DNA from: Tubiluchus corallicola
Taxonomy: Eukaryota; Priapulida; Priapulimorpha; Priapulimorphida; Tubiluchidae
DNA length: 64,000 nt
Assembly (NCBI GenBank): GCA_030141605.1
Contig: JAQGDQ010001035.1
Coordinates: forward strand, 1-64,000
Direction: 5' to 3'
Shown one piece after another: positions 37,281 through 50,900 of the stretch; within the stretch, counting starts at the first letter, position 1; the number at the start of each line of letters is the position of its first letter. The notes beneath the pieces are model-generated. The model made no database searches and was not told the DNA's origin. It saw only the letters and a list, made by a program, of their open reading frames with translations. A program made the translations under genes and the position numbers.

Positions 37281-37752
37281 ATAGTGATACCTCCATTGTC
37301 GAACGTCTCCGTTGTCATACAAATCGGTTTTCGACCAGAAAATTCGAGCTGAAATTGTCTCCGCTTTCGACCAGAATTTCTGTACTCGACCAACCGCCAA
37401 ACACGTGACAAACACATGAGCGGCGAGCAGAGCGTAACTGTCAGTACCGAGCCGAGAGTAGTCAGATGCAAGATTTGAATTGCCTAACATGTGCAGGAAC
37501 AATTATGTTGTTCTTTCAAAGTAATTCTATTATGTTTTTCTTATGAATTATATCATATCTAATGTATGAATAAACATTTTTGCATTATTATATTTTGTTT
37601 TAGTAATACTTTACAGTTCATTTGGTGCTTGAGAACAGATTATTTGCTTTTGCATTATTTCTCATCAGAATAAATGATTCGGTACTCAACCAAATCGGTA
37701 TTCAAACACTTTTTAGGAACGAATTAAGCTCGAAAACAGAGGTACTACTGTA
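37281..37752. mobile_element. MITE-like element, pogo/Tigger-type ends
   Basis: Imperfect inverted ends: GTGATACCTCCATTGTCGAA on the left and, reading inward from the right, CAGTAGTACCTCTGTTTTCG. The left interior has repeated CGACCAGAA motifs. TA flanks are possible. No coding capacity recognised. Confidence 0.5.
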
Positions 37753-39795
37753 TAAATAAAATTATTGACAGATGGTGGTTGAACAGAAATGTCTCACTGT
37801 CTGTTTTTTCCAGTTCCACCACCTCTCCATCCTTATCCATAGCACAGCTCAAGCATCTATGATCTATTTTGATGTCCTACGTGCACTACTTTGCACTTTT
37901 CAGTATTAAACTTTACGCTAGTTCAAACTTAAACTTACTCCCTGAAATGGACCAAGTGCTGCTATTTTAGTTATACAGTTTAATACCAGAAGTATTTTAA
38001 TGCCATTGAAGAATAAAATATAGATTGGATTCATGAGAAACAAGTCTGCAAACACCAAGTCTTTCTACGGCATGATACTAGTACCCTTAGTTATAGATGC
38101 CTTCGTTTCTGCTCTATGTATGTGTATGTAATGTATCAAATCGTTATAATCATTGTAGTTAAAGTGCAAGTGCCACAAAAAAGTTGTTTAAAATAAAGTA
38201 AAGTAAAGATTGACATAACCCAGTTTTGGGTTCCTTATTCAAATTCAATTCAATTCAAAACATGCACTTATTTCCATATTCATGATATAACTGAGGCAAG
38301 TAAATGTATTTACTTTTCACATAGGATGGCAAAAGACCAAGAAGGTCAACTAGTCAAGCCATCCTTCAATGGATGTATGTGATTAATGGGATGACACTGT
38401 AATTATTTCACTCATGAATAGTAGTGAAATTACATTATTACTATTTTATTTAGCAACTTGATCTGTTTAAAATTCTCTAATCAACGTTAAATAACTGAAG
38501 GATGAAAAATGCAATCAAAGATATCTAAACAATCTTACACAATAAATACCAAAATTAAAGCCATAACAATAATCAAATTGATGAGTTATTTCTAAGGATC
38601 ATTGGTGAATAATTAGTAATATTAACATAATTATTATATAAGGTATACTTATATCGTTGGCACGTGAAGTACTTGTCAGCTAGCAATGCCGCGCACTCTT
38701 AGAAAGTAAGATTTCCGACAGACGCCGAACCAAATTTTTTTGAAGATTGTTGCTATTGCTGTCGATGGTATTTCAAAACTTTTGATGTACGTATTTTGTT
38801 ATAAGCAATAATAACTGATTGTTGATTAAGCGCAGCAAGAAGTTTGAAGAAATCTTCGCAAGAAAGCCGTTATTTGCACGTCTTTTTCACTGCGCCACAC
38901 TGCAAGATAAATGAAACAGAAATAGGCTTCTCAGGGCCGTTACCCGGGAACCGAACACCCACGATAAGTGAGGGAACACTGTATATGCCATTCTTTCAGT
39001 TCGTATGTACATGAAACTTTGCCGTGCCACCTGCAAAGCGTCTTAATCGAATCCATATTTCTTTTTTATCTGCATGATTGTTTGATTTAACAGTCTTAGT
39101 GCTGAAGAAACTGGTGCTGGGTAAACTGACTCATAATGCACTGCGCATTATTGAGTGATTATTGCCAACTCTGGAAAGTATTTACATTTCCAGATCACAA
39201 ACCGGCATTTTAAATATTATGAATGAGTTTTGTCACCCATCTGCTTGAATTTCTGCCTTCGTACAGACATCTCTTCGTACAGTACACACTTCATCGTACA
39301 ATATGTCTTTTCCTCGTAGTACAATTAGCCAGTTCTGAATTAACTAGCTACCACTAAACAGTATTTTTGTCATACTGTCATAGTTAATCTATCTATTATA
39401 TTGTATCTCCCTTGTATTTTTATGAAAACAAGTAAATTTCGCTATGCATGTTTATTATATGTTACAAAATAAATTGTATCTGTTACCTGTTGTAACAAAG
39501 TGGATGCAGGTTATAGCACCTGCATTATAACAAGAGGATGCCACTAGACGCCAAAAATTTGGGTTAATAATGTTCATTAATTTTTTGTCCGCCTAATTGA
39601 CAAACTGAACTTTCAACTAGCTAATCCTTATTGTAGGTTGTTTGTGCAGCTAAACTACCTGGGCTGTTTTTTAATCTGCCAATGTGCCATTAAAACGTTT
39701 TTTTATATAAGTATTACTATCTGATATCTACTTGTAAAGAGGGTATTGGCTGAGAAATTTTGAAAAACTTCTAGTCTGATTTTGAGATTTTTTAT
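37753..39795. other. Intergenic region upstream of GINS2
   Basis: No gene recognised. The last few hundred bases should include the GINS2 promoter, but no TATA box stands out. TTTTTATTTTTAG at about 39789-39801 could be a splice acceptor for a 5'-UTR exon. Confidence 0.45.
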
Positions 39796-39861
39796 TTTTA
39801 GGTGTATAGATCCAGGTGAAACTGCTACCAATTCACTAAATCACTGGAGCATAAACTATTT

Positions 39862-40407
39862 ATGGAACCATCAGAGGTAGAGTTTTTAGCTGAAAAACAA
39901 ACAATTTCTATTGTGCCCAACTTTTCACATGGAAAAATTTTCCTCATAAGCGGTGACGTTGGCCCCTTTACCGCTAGCATTCCTCTAGAGGTGCCATTAT
40001 GGTTGGCAGTAAACTTAAAACAGCGACAAAAATGTCGCATTGTTGCGCCACCGTGGATGAACGTTGAACAACTAGAGGAGAAGAAGAGAGAGGAGACGGA
40101 GTCGAAATTTTTTACGCAGATGCACGATCCGCATTACATGGAGATCACACAAATGTTGTTAAATTGTGCTGCTAACGACATTCCACATGCCGATGAAGTG
40201 AGAACTCTCGTCAAGGACATATGGGACCTCAGAATAGCTAAATTACGTAGCAGTATTGACATATTTATAAAGAGCGATGAAACTCATGCTCGTCTAGATC
40301 ATTTGACTGTAATGGAAATTAACACGGTGCGATCATTTCTCACTCGGGCGCTGGATCACATTCAAGTGTTGCGGAGTCAGGCGCAAGCCATCGCTGATAA
40401 TACATGA
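39862..40407 (+). CDS. GINS2: GINS complex subunit Psf2
   Basis: 181-residue protein matching the usual length of Psf2 (about 185 in vertebrates). GINS joins MCM2-7 and CDC45 to form the replicative helicase in the nucleus. The N-terminus MEPSEVEFLAEK, the block VPLWLAVNLKQRQKCRI, then PHYMEI, DEVRTLVKDIWDLRIAKLR and LDHLTVMEINT are the family's conserved segments in order. The start at 39862 aligns with the family start. The ORF has no intron, whereas vertebrate GINS2 is split. An upstream acceptor-like site suggests a non-coding first exon, and there is no poly-A tail or target duplication to prove a retrocopy. An AATAAA follows at 40459-40464. Same strand as malate synthase, 1.58 kb upstream. 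Confidence 0.95.
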   Translation: MEPSEVEFLAEKQTISIVPNFSHGKIFLISGDVGPFTASIPLEVPLWLAVNLKQRQKCRIVAPPWMNVEQLEEKKREETESKFFTQMHDPHYMEITQMLLNCAANDIPHADEVRTLVKDIWDLRIAKLRSSIDIFIKSDETHARLDHLTVMEINTVRSFLTRALDHIQVLRSQAQAIADNT

Positions 40408-40458
40408 ACTGATTTGTACACATCTGTATCGTGATTATCATGTGAATAATTTGTTGTG

Positions 40459-40464
40459 AATAAA
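40459..40464 (+). promoter_or_regulatory. Polyadenylation signal of GINS2
   Basis: AATAAA 52 bases after the GINS2 stop, the first such hexamer downstream. Confidence 0.6.
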
Positions 40465-40532
40465 ATCGTGGCTATTTTAGTGAAGACTTAGCTTTTTTTG
40501 CTTTTTCACTTACAGACTTGCAGTGTCTGAAA

Positions 40533-40664
40533 TGTAATAGTTTTGTTTGTGCAGTGGTTGTAAATGTAATAGTTTTGTTTGTGCAGTGGTTGTAAATGTA
40601 ATAGTTTTGTTTGTGCAGTGGTTGTAAATGTAATAGTTTTGTTTGTGCAGTGGTTGTAAATGTA
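40533..40664. repeat. 32-bp tandem repeat, four units
   Basis: Unit TGTAATAGTTTTGTTTGTGC + AGTGGTTGTAAA, four perfect or near-perfect copies just after the GINS2 poly-A signal. Confidence 0.92.
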
Positions 40665-40683
40665 TTTAAAGCTTTTTGTAATA

Positions 40684-41087
40684 CAGTCAACCCTCGTTAA
40701 ACCGGACCCAGATATCGGATAAGATGGTAAAGGAAACTGACCGATTTCTGACCAAGCCGGAGCGCTAAACACAACACGGCCTACCAACTCACCACGAGAA
40801 ATTGACGGGCTGAAGCGGCTCGCAGTGCCGCCCAGGCTGCTACGATTCCCACCAAAATTCAGTTTGCTTACCCCATCGAAAGCACTCGCTAATTTCTTTA
40901 TCCTCACAGGTTAACTATTTTAAAGTAATATACAGTATAGTATATAGTGCAATGTATATAGGCCTTATTAAGGTGATTATTCCTGTATAATATAGACCAT
41001 ATATAGGCACATCGGATAAATCGGACAATCGGCTAAACCGGATCACCCCCCCCCCCCCAATTAGTCCGGTTTAACGAGGGTTGACTG
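40684..41087. mobile_element. TA-flanked MITE, pogo/Tigger-like
   Basis: 404-bp element with inverted ends CAGTCAACCCTCGTTAAACC (left) and the same sequence on the opposite strand at the right, flanked by TA (40682-40683, 41088-41089). Ends of this type are typical of the pogo/Tigger branch. It contains a C homopolymer near the right end. No transposase. Confidence 0.85.
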
Positions 41088-41618
41088 TATTATGCACTCT
41101 GACTGCCGACACGTTGTGGTTGTATTGCTTTTTGTTATTACACACTGCAAACACTGGTATTACCTGGTCTTTCTTGCATTATTGTGACTTTTGTGGCATT
41201 GTGACTGCAAGCATATTTTTTATGGCTTTGAGTAGCGTACCATTACGTACCCTTTGAGTGGCGTACCAGTAATGTGAGTTGACACATGACTATCCAACTT
41301 AAATTACATTACATTCTCAATTGATTTGTCAGGTTTGAAGAGTTACACTTTTTCAGTTTTTTGAGTTTTAACATAAAATATTTTCATCACGTTTTCTGGA
41401 TAATTTTGCATTTAATGTGACATACTGGTAATGTGTTTACACTGTCTGGTTTAAATTTTACAGGTAATTGATTTATTAATACCAGTAGTTTTTGCACAGT
41501 ATATTCCTTTTAATTTTGTTAATGTCACTTAGTATTAGCTTAAATAGCCCTCATTTCCGTTTCATGAAATAAATCTCTGTTAACAACCTCCTTTGTTGGG
41601 ATCCTCGGTACACGTCCT

Positions 41619-41690
41619 TAATGAGTGATTGAATGTTTACAACATTTGTCTACTGATCCAAAGGTTCTGGGTTCGAATTCCGCTCATTAA
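41619..41690 (+). ncRNA. tRNA-like sequence, probably a pseudo-tRNA or SINE head
   Basis: A 72-base stretch closed by a perfect stem (the pairing can extend to 9 bp, CTTAATGAG with CTCATTAAG) and holding a good B box (GGGTTCGAATTCC). The D and anticodon arms pair poorly, so a functional tRNA is unlikely. It could be the head of a tRNA-derived SINE. Confidence 0.35.
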
Positions 41691-41986
41691 GAGCTTCTTG
41701 AAACTTTTACCATTCAAACAGAACTATTTCTGAGGCCTCGGTTGATTTCTTATTCGTGTACTCGGGGAAGAAAGGCAGTTGAGTGACGGGTTTGTCCTCG
41801 CATGGCGAGGCTTTACAAACATGCTGTAACCACTTTTTCTGTAATCTGCTGGGTATGGGACCTCTTTTCTTCTTCCTCATCTATTGTAGAGGCTAGAGCT
41901 GTAGTTATGAAGTCTGTTCATTGAATTCGGCTGTGTTTTGAAACTCGCAGTCATTCGTGATTCAAACAAACTTTGCTTAATTTTAG

Positions 41987-44900
41987 ATGACGAGCAAAGA
42001 TGTTGAAGTTGAAAATGCTCCACTTGGCATGGAGCTGGAACACAAGACGTTACTAACCGAGGATGCTGTACAATTTGTTGCTGCCATGTCTAAAAAGTTT
42101 GATGCAGACGTAGATCTGGTAGGTTACATATCTGATTGTGTTTAGGTGAAATTATTTTGATTTGGTCAGAGTGTCATTTTGTCCGCTTATTGCTTTTAAG
42201 TGTTGGCATCTTTCAAGAATTAAGAATTGATGTGTTTCCTTGCCATACCTCAATGATAGTTTATAGTGAACTGAGATGCAGGTGTTAGCTCTCCTTTGAG
42301 ATGACCCGTGTACTTGGCATGTGTTTTAGGAATAACATAATCAGTAAACTGCCTCCCTTTTGCCCACACTTTGCAAAAGTTGGTCAGTTAGAACATTTTG
42401 TCCTGTTTAGCATCTAGCGTGAAAGTTATTGTTACATCTGGAACTAGTCACTAGGGGGTGAGCATCGAATGTTCAAATTCGATTCAAACGAGTTTTTTTT
42501 TAGTTCGAATGCTAACCTAACCTAAAATTATAGATTCCAATAATTTAGCACTTCAACCACATAGGTTCTTTATCATTAAAATGTTTTAAGCGTCATGTAA
42601 TTAGCACGGCCTCTTTGAGAACCAGTGTTTTCAACGTGACATGGCCGTAAATTTATGTGCACCTATGTTAACTACCTGAAGCATATGACTATTTCAGATA
42701 ATTTCTAGTTCAAAATTCTTATACATTTCTTACTGATTTGTTGAATTATGCTTTAATGCTTTAGTTTTTTTCTTCGTAGGTTTTGCAAGAACGAACAAGT
42801 AAAAAGCTGCAGTTGCTTCAGTCAGGAAAGCTACCAGACTTTCCGGCGGAAACTCAACCGGTGCGCCGTAGTACCTGGCAGTGTGACCCCATTCCGCGTC
42901 GCTTACGAAACAGACATGTTGACCTGGGCGATGTGTCTCCTGCAAATACAACACATTTTGTACAGGCATTGCAGTCCAAAGCACAGGGAATACAGGTAAA
43001 CTAAGAGAACCCCCAGTGGAGGTGCATATTTGCCCCAATCAGATTGACATATGCAGAGACTACTGCAAAAATGTGTGAATTGACATGAATTGGAATTGTC
43101 ACTTAAAATTGTATTAAATTTACTCGAGATTAACGACTTGTCAGTAACTTGACTTTTATCACATTTCATCAAAATCTCTCGGTGCTGAGTCCGATTTGGG
43201 TTAGGTTTATTTGGGAGATGAACAGCTCAGTTATTTTGTGTACATTGTGTTTAATTACTGTAATCACTTAAACTTTGGAACGTATAACAAAGAAATTTCC
43301 AAAATAAACTGTCTGTAATGTTTAAAGTTAATTTATACTACGGCTGTACTTATAATTTTCAGGCGCGGTGGTAGCTGCCATTCGCTTACAAATCATGAAG
43401 TAACTGGTCGTCTGCTTGAGTTTTCGCAAGCGCGTTGTAGCTTTCAGTGAGAGCACGCTGCTTAAGCTAATTCATACTTCTGCAGCTTACCTAATGTTCA
43501 TGCAAAAATATCGCAAAATTAGTTATCTATTTTTTTTGTAAGAACTTATTAAACTTTGGATAGAAACTGACTTTCTTCAGTCGATAAAGAACATCATTGG
43601 TAGAAGAAATGGGCATTCAAAATCGGAACGCCCAACTATGAAATGATCGCGACTTTAAAGTGATTTCACTAATTACACGAGGGACTTATTCCACTTTTAT
43701 TACTAAATATTTCAAATATTTTACGTGACCACAAAAATAAGCTTATCTTCCCAGAAGAAATTTCCTGTGACCCATCAATGTGGTTTTAGTACCTCTTTTT
43801 AGAAAATTCTTTTCGTTGACAACAATTTTTACCGTTTTGCTGCCATAGTCTGCACATTAAAATAAGCCGGAGTATTGAGCGTAAATTGTGGCTTCCAATG
43901 TGCCAAAGTGTCTAAATAAATCTCCATTTGCACATCTGTACGCGAGACTCGATTTCCAATTTTGAGGCTCGTTATGTGAATGTCCTATTTATTATGTGAA
44001 CGATCATTGTGTTTTAATAGACTGATTTTGATGATGGACACTGTCCAACGTGGGCTAATCAGTTGAGGGGTCTGTACAACGTGTATAGAGCGACTCGTAA
44101 TATGATTCCAGGTAAGCAGCCGCCAAATCCGTTTCATTTCATGTCATTCTGTTCATTTCATTTTTGTTTATTTATTTATTAGCTGCTCACTTGTTCAGAC
44201 AGTCGGTGCTTTGCAGAATATTATATTTTTACTTCTTAGTTTTATCTGTAATTAATAAAAATGCCATAATGAAGAAAAAGTGAAGACGCGACATTTTAAC
44301 CCGCCCATATCTTCAGGTGGAAAATGAGTGCAATCACTTTGTACTCCATTATTTTATTCGTATCTATGGCATATGGTCATAGACATTTCCATACATATAG
44401 TCTTTAAACATAAATTACACCATCCACGTTTTAATTAATTAACTTTTTGCCAACAAACAAGTACTCCATTATTTTATTCGTATCTATGGCATACGGTCAT
44501 AGACATTTCCATACATATAGTCTTTAAACATAAATTACAACATCCACGTTTTAATTAATTAACTTTTTGCCAACAAACAAGTACTCCATTATTTTATTCG
44601 TATCTATGGCATATGGTCATAGACATTTCCATACATATAGTCTATATAGTCTTTAAACATAAATTACACCAGCCACGTTTTGAACTCAAACAGATTGTTT
44701 GCAAAAAAATTAAGACACTAGACCTTTCCTACCTAATACAGCGTTTGTATAATAATTGTATATTTTAATGTATTCTACAATGTTTTGATATTAAATTTTG
44801 TATACCCTTCTCAAATTTTGCTATTCTTGCCATAAACTAAAACCTGAAAACAAGATATTATTGACAAAAAGATTAAATTCGCATTTGACCGAAAAAATAC

Positions 44901-47900
44901 GTGGAAAGTAAAAAAATATTTGCTGAAACTGTGAAAACATCCTGAGTACATGAGGTCCGTGCCTTAACTAGGGGGTGAGCATCGAACGTTCGAGTTCGAT
45001 TCGAACGACTTTTTTTAGTTCAAATTCGATTCGAACCTAAAATTATAGATTCCAATAATTTAGCACTTCAACCACATAGGTTCTTTATCATTAAAATGTT
45101 TTAAGCGTCATGTAATTAGCACTGCTTAGATATGATTTCTGCACACAATCTTTAAACAAATTAACAGTGGTTTTACTGCAGAGAAAAATCGAGCAATATA
45201 CGTGTTCGATACTGGCGGTTCGAAAATCTTTCCAACTCAATTCGAATTCGGTTCGAATTTGAAATACTGAAATTCGGTTCGATTCGAATTTGAAAGTCAC
45301 AAATTCGGTTCGATTTGATGTCTCTTTGTAGTAGAGAATGCTCGTCTCTAGCCTTGACTACCCATAGCCACTTTGCAGTTTACCGAACTGCAAAGAGTTG
45401 TTCGGCTGTTGCTGTCAGTGTAAAAACAAGTGTGCATAGTTCAACAAGTGAAGGATCGAGACCCATGAAGACATGAGAGTGATGAGAGAGGAACATGTTT
45501 TAGCTACATTTGCACTTTTTCAGTAGACTAATCCCCACCTTTGGTTTTGCGTAATCTTGTGAAGAAGCTTTATTAACAACATCAGAATGAGTGTTAATAA
45601 AAATAGCATTAAAATGGCACAAATTGTGTTATTCTGTTTTAAAAGTGCATTAGTAATGTGTAAACAGTGCAATTATTATACATGTTTTTGCTTCCCGACT
45701 GACTACTTTACTAGCTGCCGTTTCTATAAAGTGACACATGTGAACAAACTTTGTGCAAAGGAATTCTACCTGTAACTGTTCCTATAGCAACCAGACTACA
45801 TAGTAAAGTGGTAGACACAGTGCTTTGATATGATAAAATTTCCAAGGTCATCTCATGCAGCACTTGGCCTTGACTTTGTAGTGTTTATTGTTTAATGGCT
45901 GCCTAGGTTTAAATCTTAATGAAAGAGAAATCACTAGCTAGGTACATATAGGTAAGAAAGTTAGGTGGTTTCAGGTGGAAAAAAATAGACTAGTAGAAAC
46001 CATAAAGAAACTTATACATTGCCTGATTTTCTCCAAAAATACTATTTCATAAGATGACATGCATTATTAATCTCAGTACAAGTTCTTAACTAAAGATCAA
46101 CATTTCAACTTCTGTGGTTTTTCTTTGCTCGAGTTTTGTTACATGATGGGATTGAATCTACTAGTTTGTCGCTTTCACTTTGAGCCTAGTAGCTAAGAAA
46201 GCTAAAGTGTCCTTGCTTTTGTCGATTACGTATTTTTTGCAACAGTTACTTAGAACTGCAGCAAGAGATGGCTAGAAGATCAACTTTATTAATAAACTTA
46301 GAGTTTATATGAAAATAATTCTTAGTCATAACGTAATCCTGCAACAATACATCCAGGTGCTTCTAGAATTTTAATTTTGAAGGATTGTGGTGCTGAATAG
46401 CGGGGTTGAGTAAACTGGTGCAGGAAAAAGACATTCAGTCAATTCACTATCAAGCAGTCATTGAGATGTTTTGGCATATATGACAGTTTCAATCCTAAAT
46501 GGATTTGTATCACATGATTGCTATTCCTGTGCTTGTAGTTATATACGTTTAAGTATTTTGAACTTCTTTATCACGACTGCAAATGCATTATACTGATTTT
46601 GCTTCGGTATACAGGTGTTCCGCGTATAGCCAAGGCACCGATTCTGATGTTGAGACCTCGTGCATGGAACATGATTGAACACAACATGTTGGTGAGTGAT
46701 CAGCGCCATATATTTGCACAAAAATAATGAATCTGAAAATCTGTAGCTACTATAAAAGCTTGGATATTATCATTTAATTTCAGACGCATTGAAATTATTT
46801 GTGTTCAGCAGATTCTTTTTTATACTCATGTCATCAAGGGCATCTTTGCCATATATAGATGTACATATATATTGTTTTAACGATACTGAACATTTGACAC
46901 CTTGCCTTCACTTAACGACTCGCGTTTCATTTTAACAACGATTTTTTTGCTTTGCTGAAAGCCAATTTTCATTTTATCAACAACTTTTTTTCCTTAATTT
47001 GAAGCATTAAAATGGCACAAATTGCATTATTCTGTTTTAAAAGTGCATTAGTAATGTATAAACAGTGCAATTATTATACATGCTTTTGCTTCCCGACTGA
47101 CTACTATACTATCTGCCGTTTCTATAAAGCGACACCTGTGAACAAACTTTGTGCAAGGAATTCTACCTGTAACTGTTCCTATAGCAACCAAACTATGCAG
47201 TAAAGTGGTTGACACAGTGCTTTAATATGATAAAATTTCCAAGGTCATCTCATGCAGCTCTTGGCCTTGACTCTGAAGTGTTTATTGTTTAATTGCTGCC
47301 TAGGTTTAAACCTTAATGAAAGAAAAATCACTAGCTAGGTACATATAGGTAAGAAAGTTAGGTGGTTTCAGGTGGAAAAAAATAGACTAGTAGAAACCAT
47401 AAAGAACCTTATACATTGCCTAATTGATATGATTGAAGCAGCATTTAATCTTTGTCTCTGGAACATATCCCGATTCTTTTAATTTCTGTGGATGTTTTGG
47501 TTTCGTTTAACGACGTTTCGCTTAACGTCGCACTTTGCTGGAACTCATTGGCGTCATTAAGCGAGAACTTACTGTATTATATAGATCTTTCTTGTGGGGT
47601 TAAGTAGCCATGGACATAGCATCTGGAGATCACCCAGCCATTTTACTGTGCTGGCACAGTGTTGCTTAACTGCTGTTATTAACCACACGTCCGGATCGCT
47701 AAGTTTATTTGTTAGTTGGATCTGGCTTGCTTACATTAGATAGCTGTGCAATTGTTGGCACGGTTAGATGACCGTTTATTCAAAATTTCGCCTTTTAAGG
47801 GCAAGAAATGCAATTTTCAAGTACTCTTGTCGGTTTATGCATTATTATAATGTGCAAACTTTCATTGCTATGTTACCCATTTCTCAGAACTATAACTCCC

Positions 47901-50900
47901 TTTGTCTGTTATGCTAAATTACTCAGCAAATTGTCTCATTTTTAGGTGGCTGGAAAGGAAGTAATGGGGCCAATATTTGACTTTGCGCTGTTGATGTACC
48001 ACAATGCTAAGCTACTCTACCAGGCTGAGAGTGGTCCATTCTTCTACTTGTCAAAGGTTGCCAAACTTTACTACCTTTTTACATTTCAGTCATGACACTG
48101 TATAACGGAAGTGGTGCTGACAAGTCACTGGCATAGCAGTGTCTGGTTTTTTTGCTGATTACTGCTGCGTTTACCTGTCTGAAAGCAGATTTCTTTTATT
48201 TTAGAATTCTGCCGGCCCAATGTCTACAATAGACATGACGGGTGTACGATGATGATGATGATGATGATGATCATGACACTGTCAGATGCATGTGACTAAG
48301 TTTGCTGTTCAGTGATTCTTATGATGTCTTAAAGCCTGTTAGCAGTTCATTACGACATGTTTTATGTGCAGTTTGGTACATTGGATTTTAACATTTTGCA
48401 AGGCTTAACATAGCGCTTCTGTGGGCATTTTATAATCTTTTTCTGTAACAAAATCAGAACTCATGTTTTTATCAAGGAGTGGCAAGGATAATCATCTGGA
48501 AAAAACACGTTGTATCCAAAGGATGCCTTGGCCAATATGCATCGTTCCTCGGTGGAAAAATAGTTTTGCATTTTCCCAGCACTCCCCCAACCATTTACTA
48601 GCCAGATTTAGCTCTGCTTATCTTTATAACCATACACACACTGGATCGCACGACTATCTGCTTTCCTCTTCAAGTTCTTGCAGTATGCACATGCTTAATA
48701 TTGTTTGTCTTTTTGCCTGCGCGTATGTGAAATATATCAGTCGTTCTAAGATTGTAAACTATAAGTGTGCGAAGACAACCAGGTAAGTTTTCTTTTTTAT
48801 TTCCACAGGTTGAAAGTCACAAAGAAGCCAGATTATGGAACAGCATTTTCATTTGGGCACAAGAACGGGTATCATTATTGCATTAGAATAAATTTTACAA
48901 TTGTTCGTTGTTCTATTTTGTTTTTATGGACATTGCCTTAAATGTCACTGCATGTCATTTGGAGTAAGGAAGAAGCTACTAGAGCTGAGAGAGGATAAAC
49001 AACATTGACTTTCCACTTATGATCAGACAGTATAATATAGGCTCTATTCAAACTTTTACGTATTGGAGAAGTATACGTGCCTAATGGCGATCTAGCGTAT
49101 GCGGTGTTAAGTCCGTTTAATGGCTAGTGTAATATTCCTACCCAGATTTCAGGGAAGGTATTCCGTAGTCTATGGTTTCCTAAACCCATTCGCAATTTTC
49201 CGTAAATTATGTTTGAGTTTCATGTCCAAAAATGGTTCGTGTGACACTTCTTAGGACATTTGAAGAGAAAAACTGTAAATAGACACAGACTTTTTAAGTC
49301 TTCCACATACTGACGGGACTCGATAGTAAAATTGCGGTACGATTTCGATTTCGATAAACATTACAAAAAATTGCAATACGATTTCGAAAAATGATAAGTA
49401 TTTACGATACGATTTCGATAAACGATAAGGATTTACGATACGATTTCGATAAACGATAAGGATTTACGATACGATTTCGATAAACGATAAGGATTTACGA
49501 TACGATTTCGATAAACGATAAGGATTTACGATACGATTTCGAAAAATGATAAGTATTTACGATACGATTTCGATAAACGATAAGGATTTACGATACGATT
49601 TCGATAAACGATAAGGATTTACGATATGATTTCGATAAACGATAAGGATTTACGATACGATTTCGATAAACGATAAGGATTTACGATACAATTTCGATAA
49701 TCGATAAGGATTTACGATACGATTTCGATAAACGATAAGTATTTACGATACAATTTCGATAATCGATAAGGATTTAGGATACAATTTCGATAAACGATAA
49801 GTATTTACGATACAATTTCGATAATCGATAAGGATTTAGGATACAATTTCGATAAACGATAAGGATTTAGGATACGATTTCAATAAACGATAAGTATTTA
49901 CGATACAATTTCGATAAACGATAAAGATTTAGGATACGATTTCGATAAACGATAAGTATTTACGATACAATTTCGATAAACGATAAGGATTTACGATACA
50001 ATTTCGATAAACGATAAGGATTTACGATACGATTTCGATAAACGATAAGATTTACGATACAATTTCGATAAATGATAAGTATTTATGATACAATTTCGAT
50101 AAACGATAAGTATTTACGATACAATTTTAATAAATGATAAGGATTTAGGATACGATTTCGATAAACGATACAATTGTTTTACAAGCATTGTACATACTGT
50201 ACTACACAGTGCAAACTGCAAAGCATCATTTTATATAATTAATGCTACCAGGTTTTGAAGTTATTAACACGATGATATAAACTGTTGTTCTCAATGTGTT
50301 TATTATTGCTAAGGCACACAAATCGTGGAAATGACACATCGATACTCCGATTATATCGATTTTGTGTGGTTTCTATCGGATAATCATTTATTTTATTGAT
50401 TCGATAATAGATAAAAAATAGATTTTGTTTTGTATCGATTCGAAAACCGATAAAAAAATTGATTTTTCGTGGATGAAACGATAACCAATTCCCATCACTA
50501 CTTCCACATACACATTACTGAAAGACATTTGACGAGACTTTATAGGAGTTTTTCTTTACTTCTCTGTGAATGAAATTCAACGTACTTGGTTCAAGATTAC
50601 TTTATTTCATACAACTTTACAGGCAATATCTTGTGGCAAAGAAATTGCACGTATGAAAACTTGTTCAATTAAACCTGATGTGTCAGCTTTTAAAAACTGC
50701 TTTATTGCAGAGAAGAAATTACTGCTTCTCAATGACCAATTAGTTAACTGGATGATGCAACAATGTACAGATTAGAAAGCAATAAATCTAATATGAACAG
50801 TGACATTTAACCCGGTGATTAAGATGCATATATCGAAAAATGTGAACCAATACGGTACTTTATCTCGTGTATGTAATATCGGTATCCATTTGCCCCAAGT

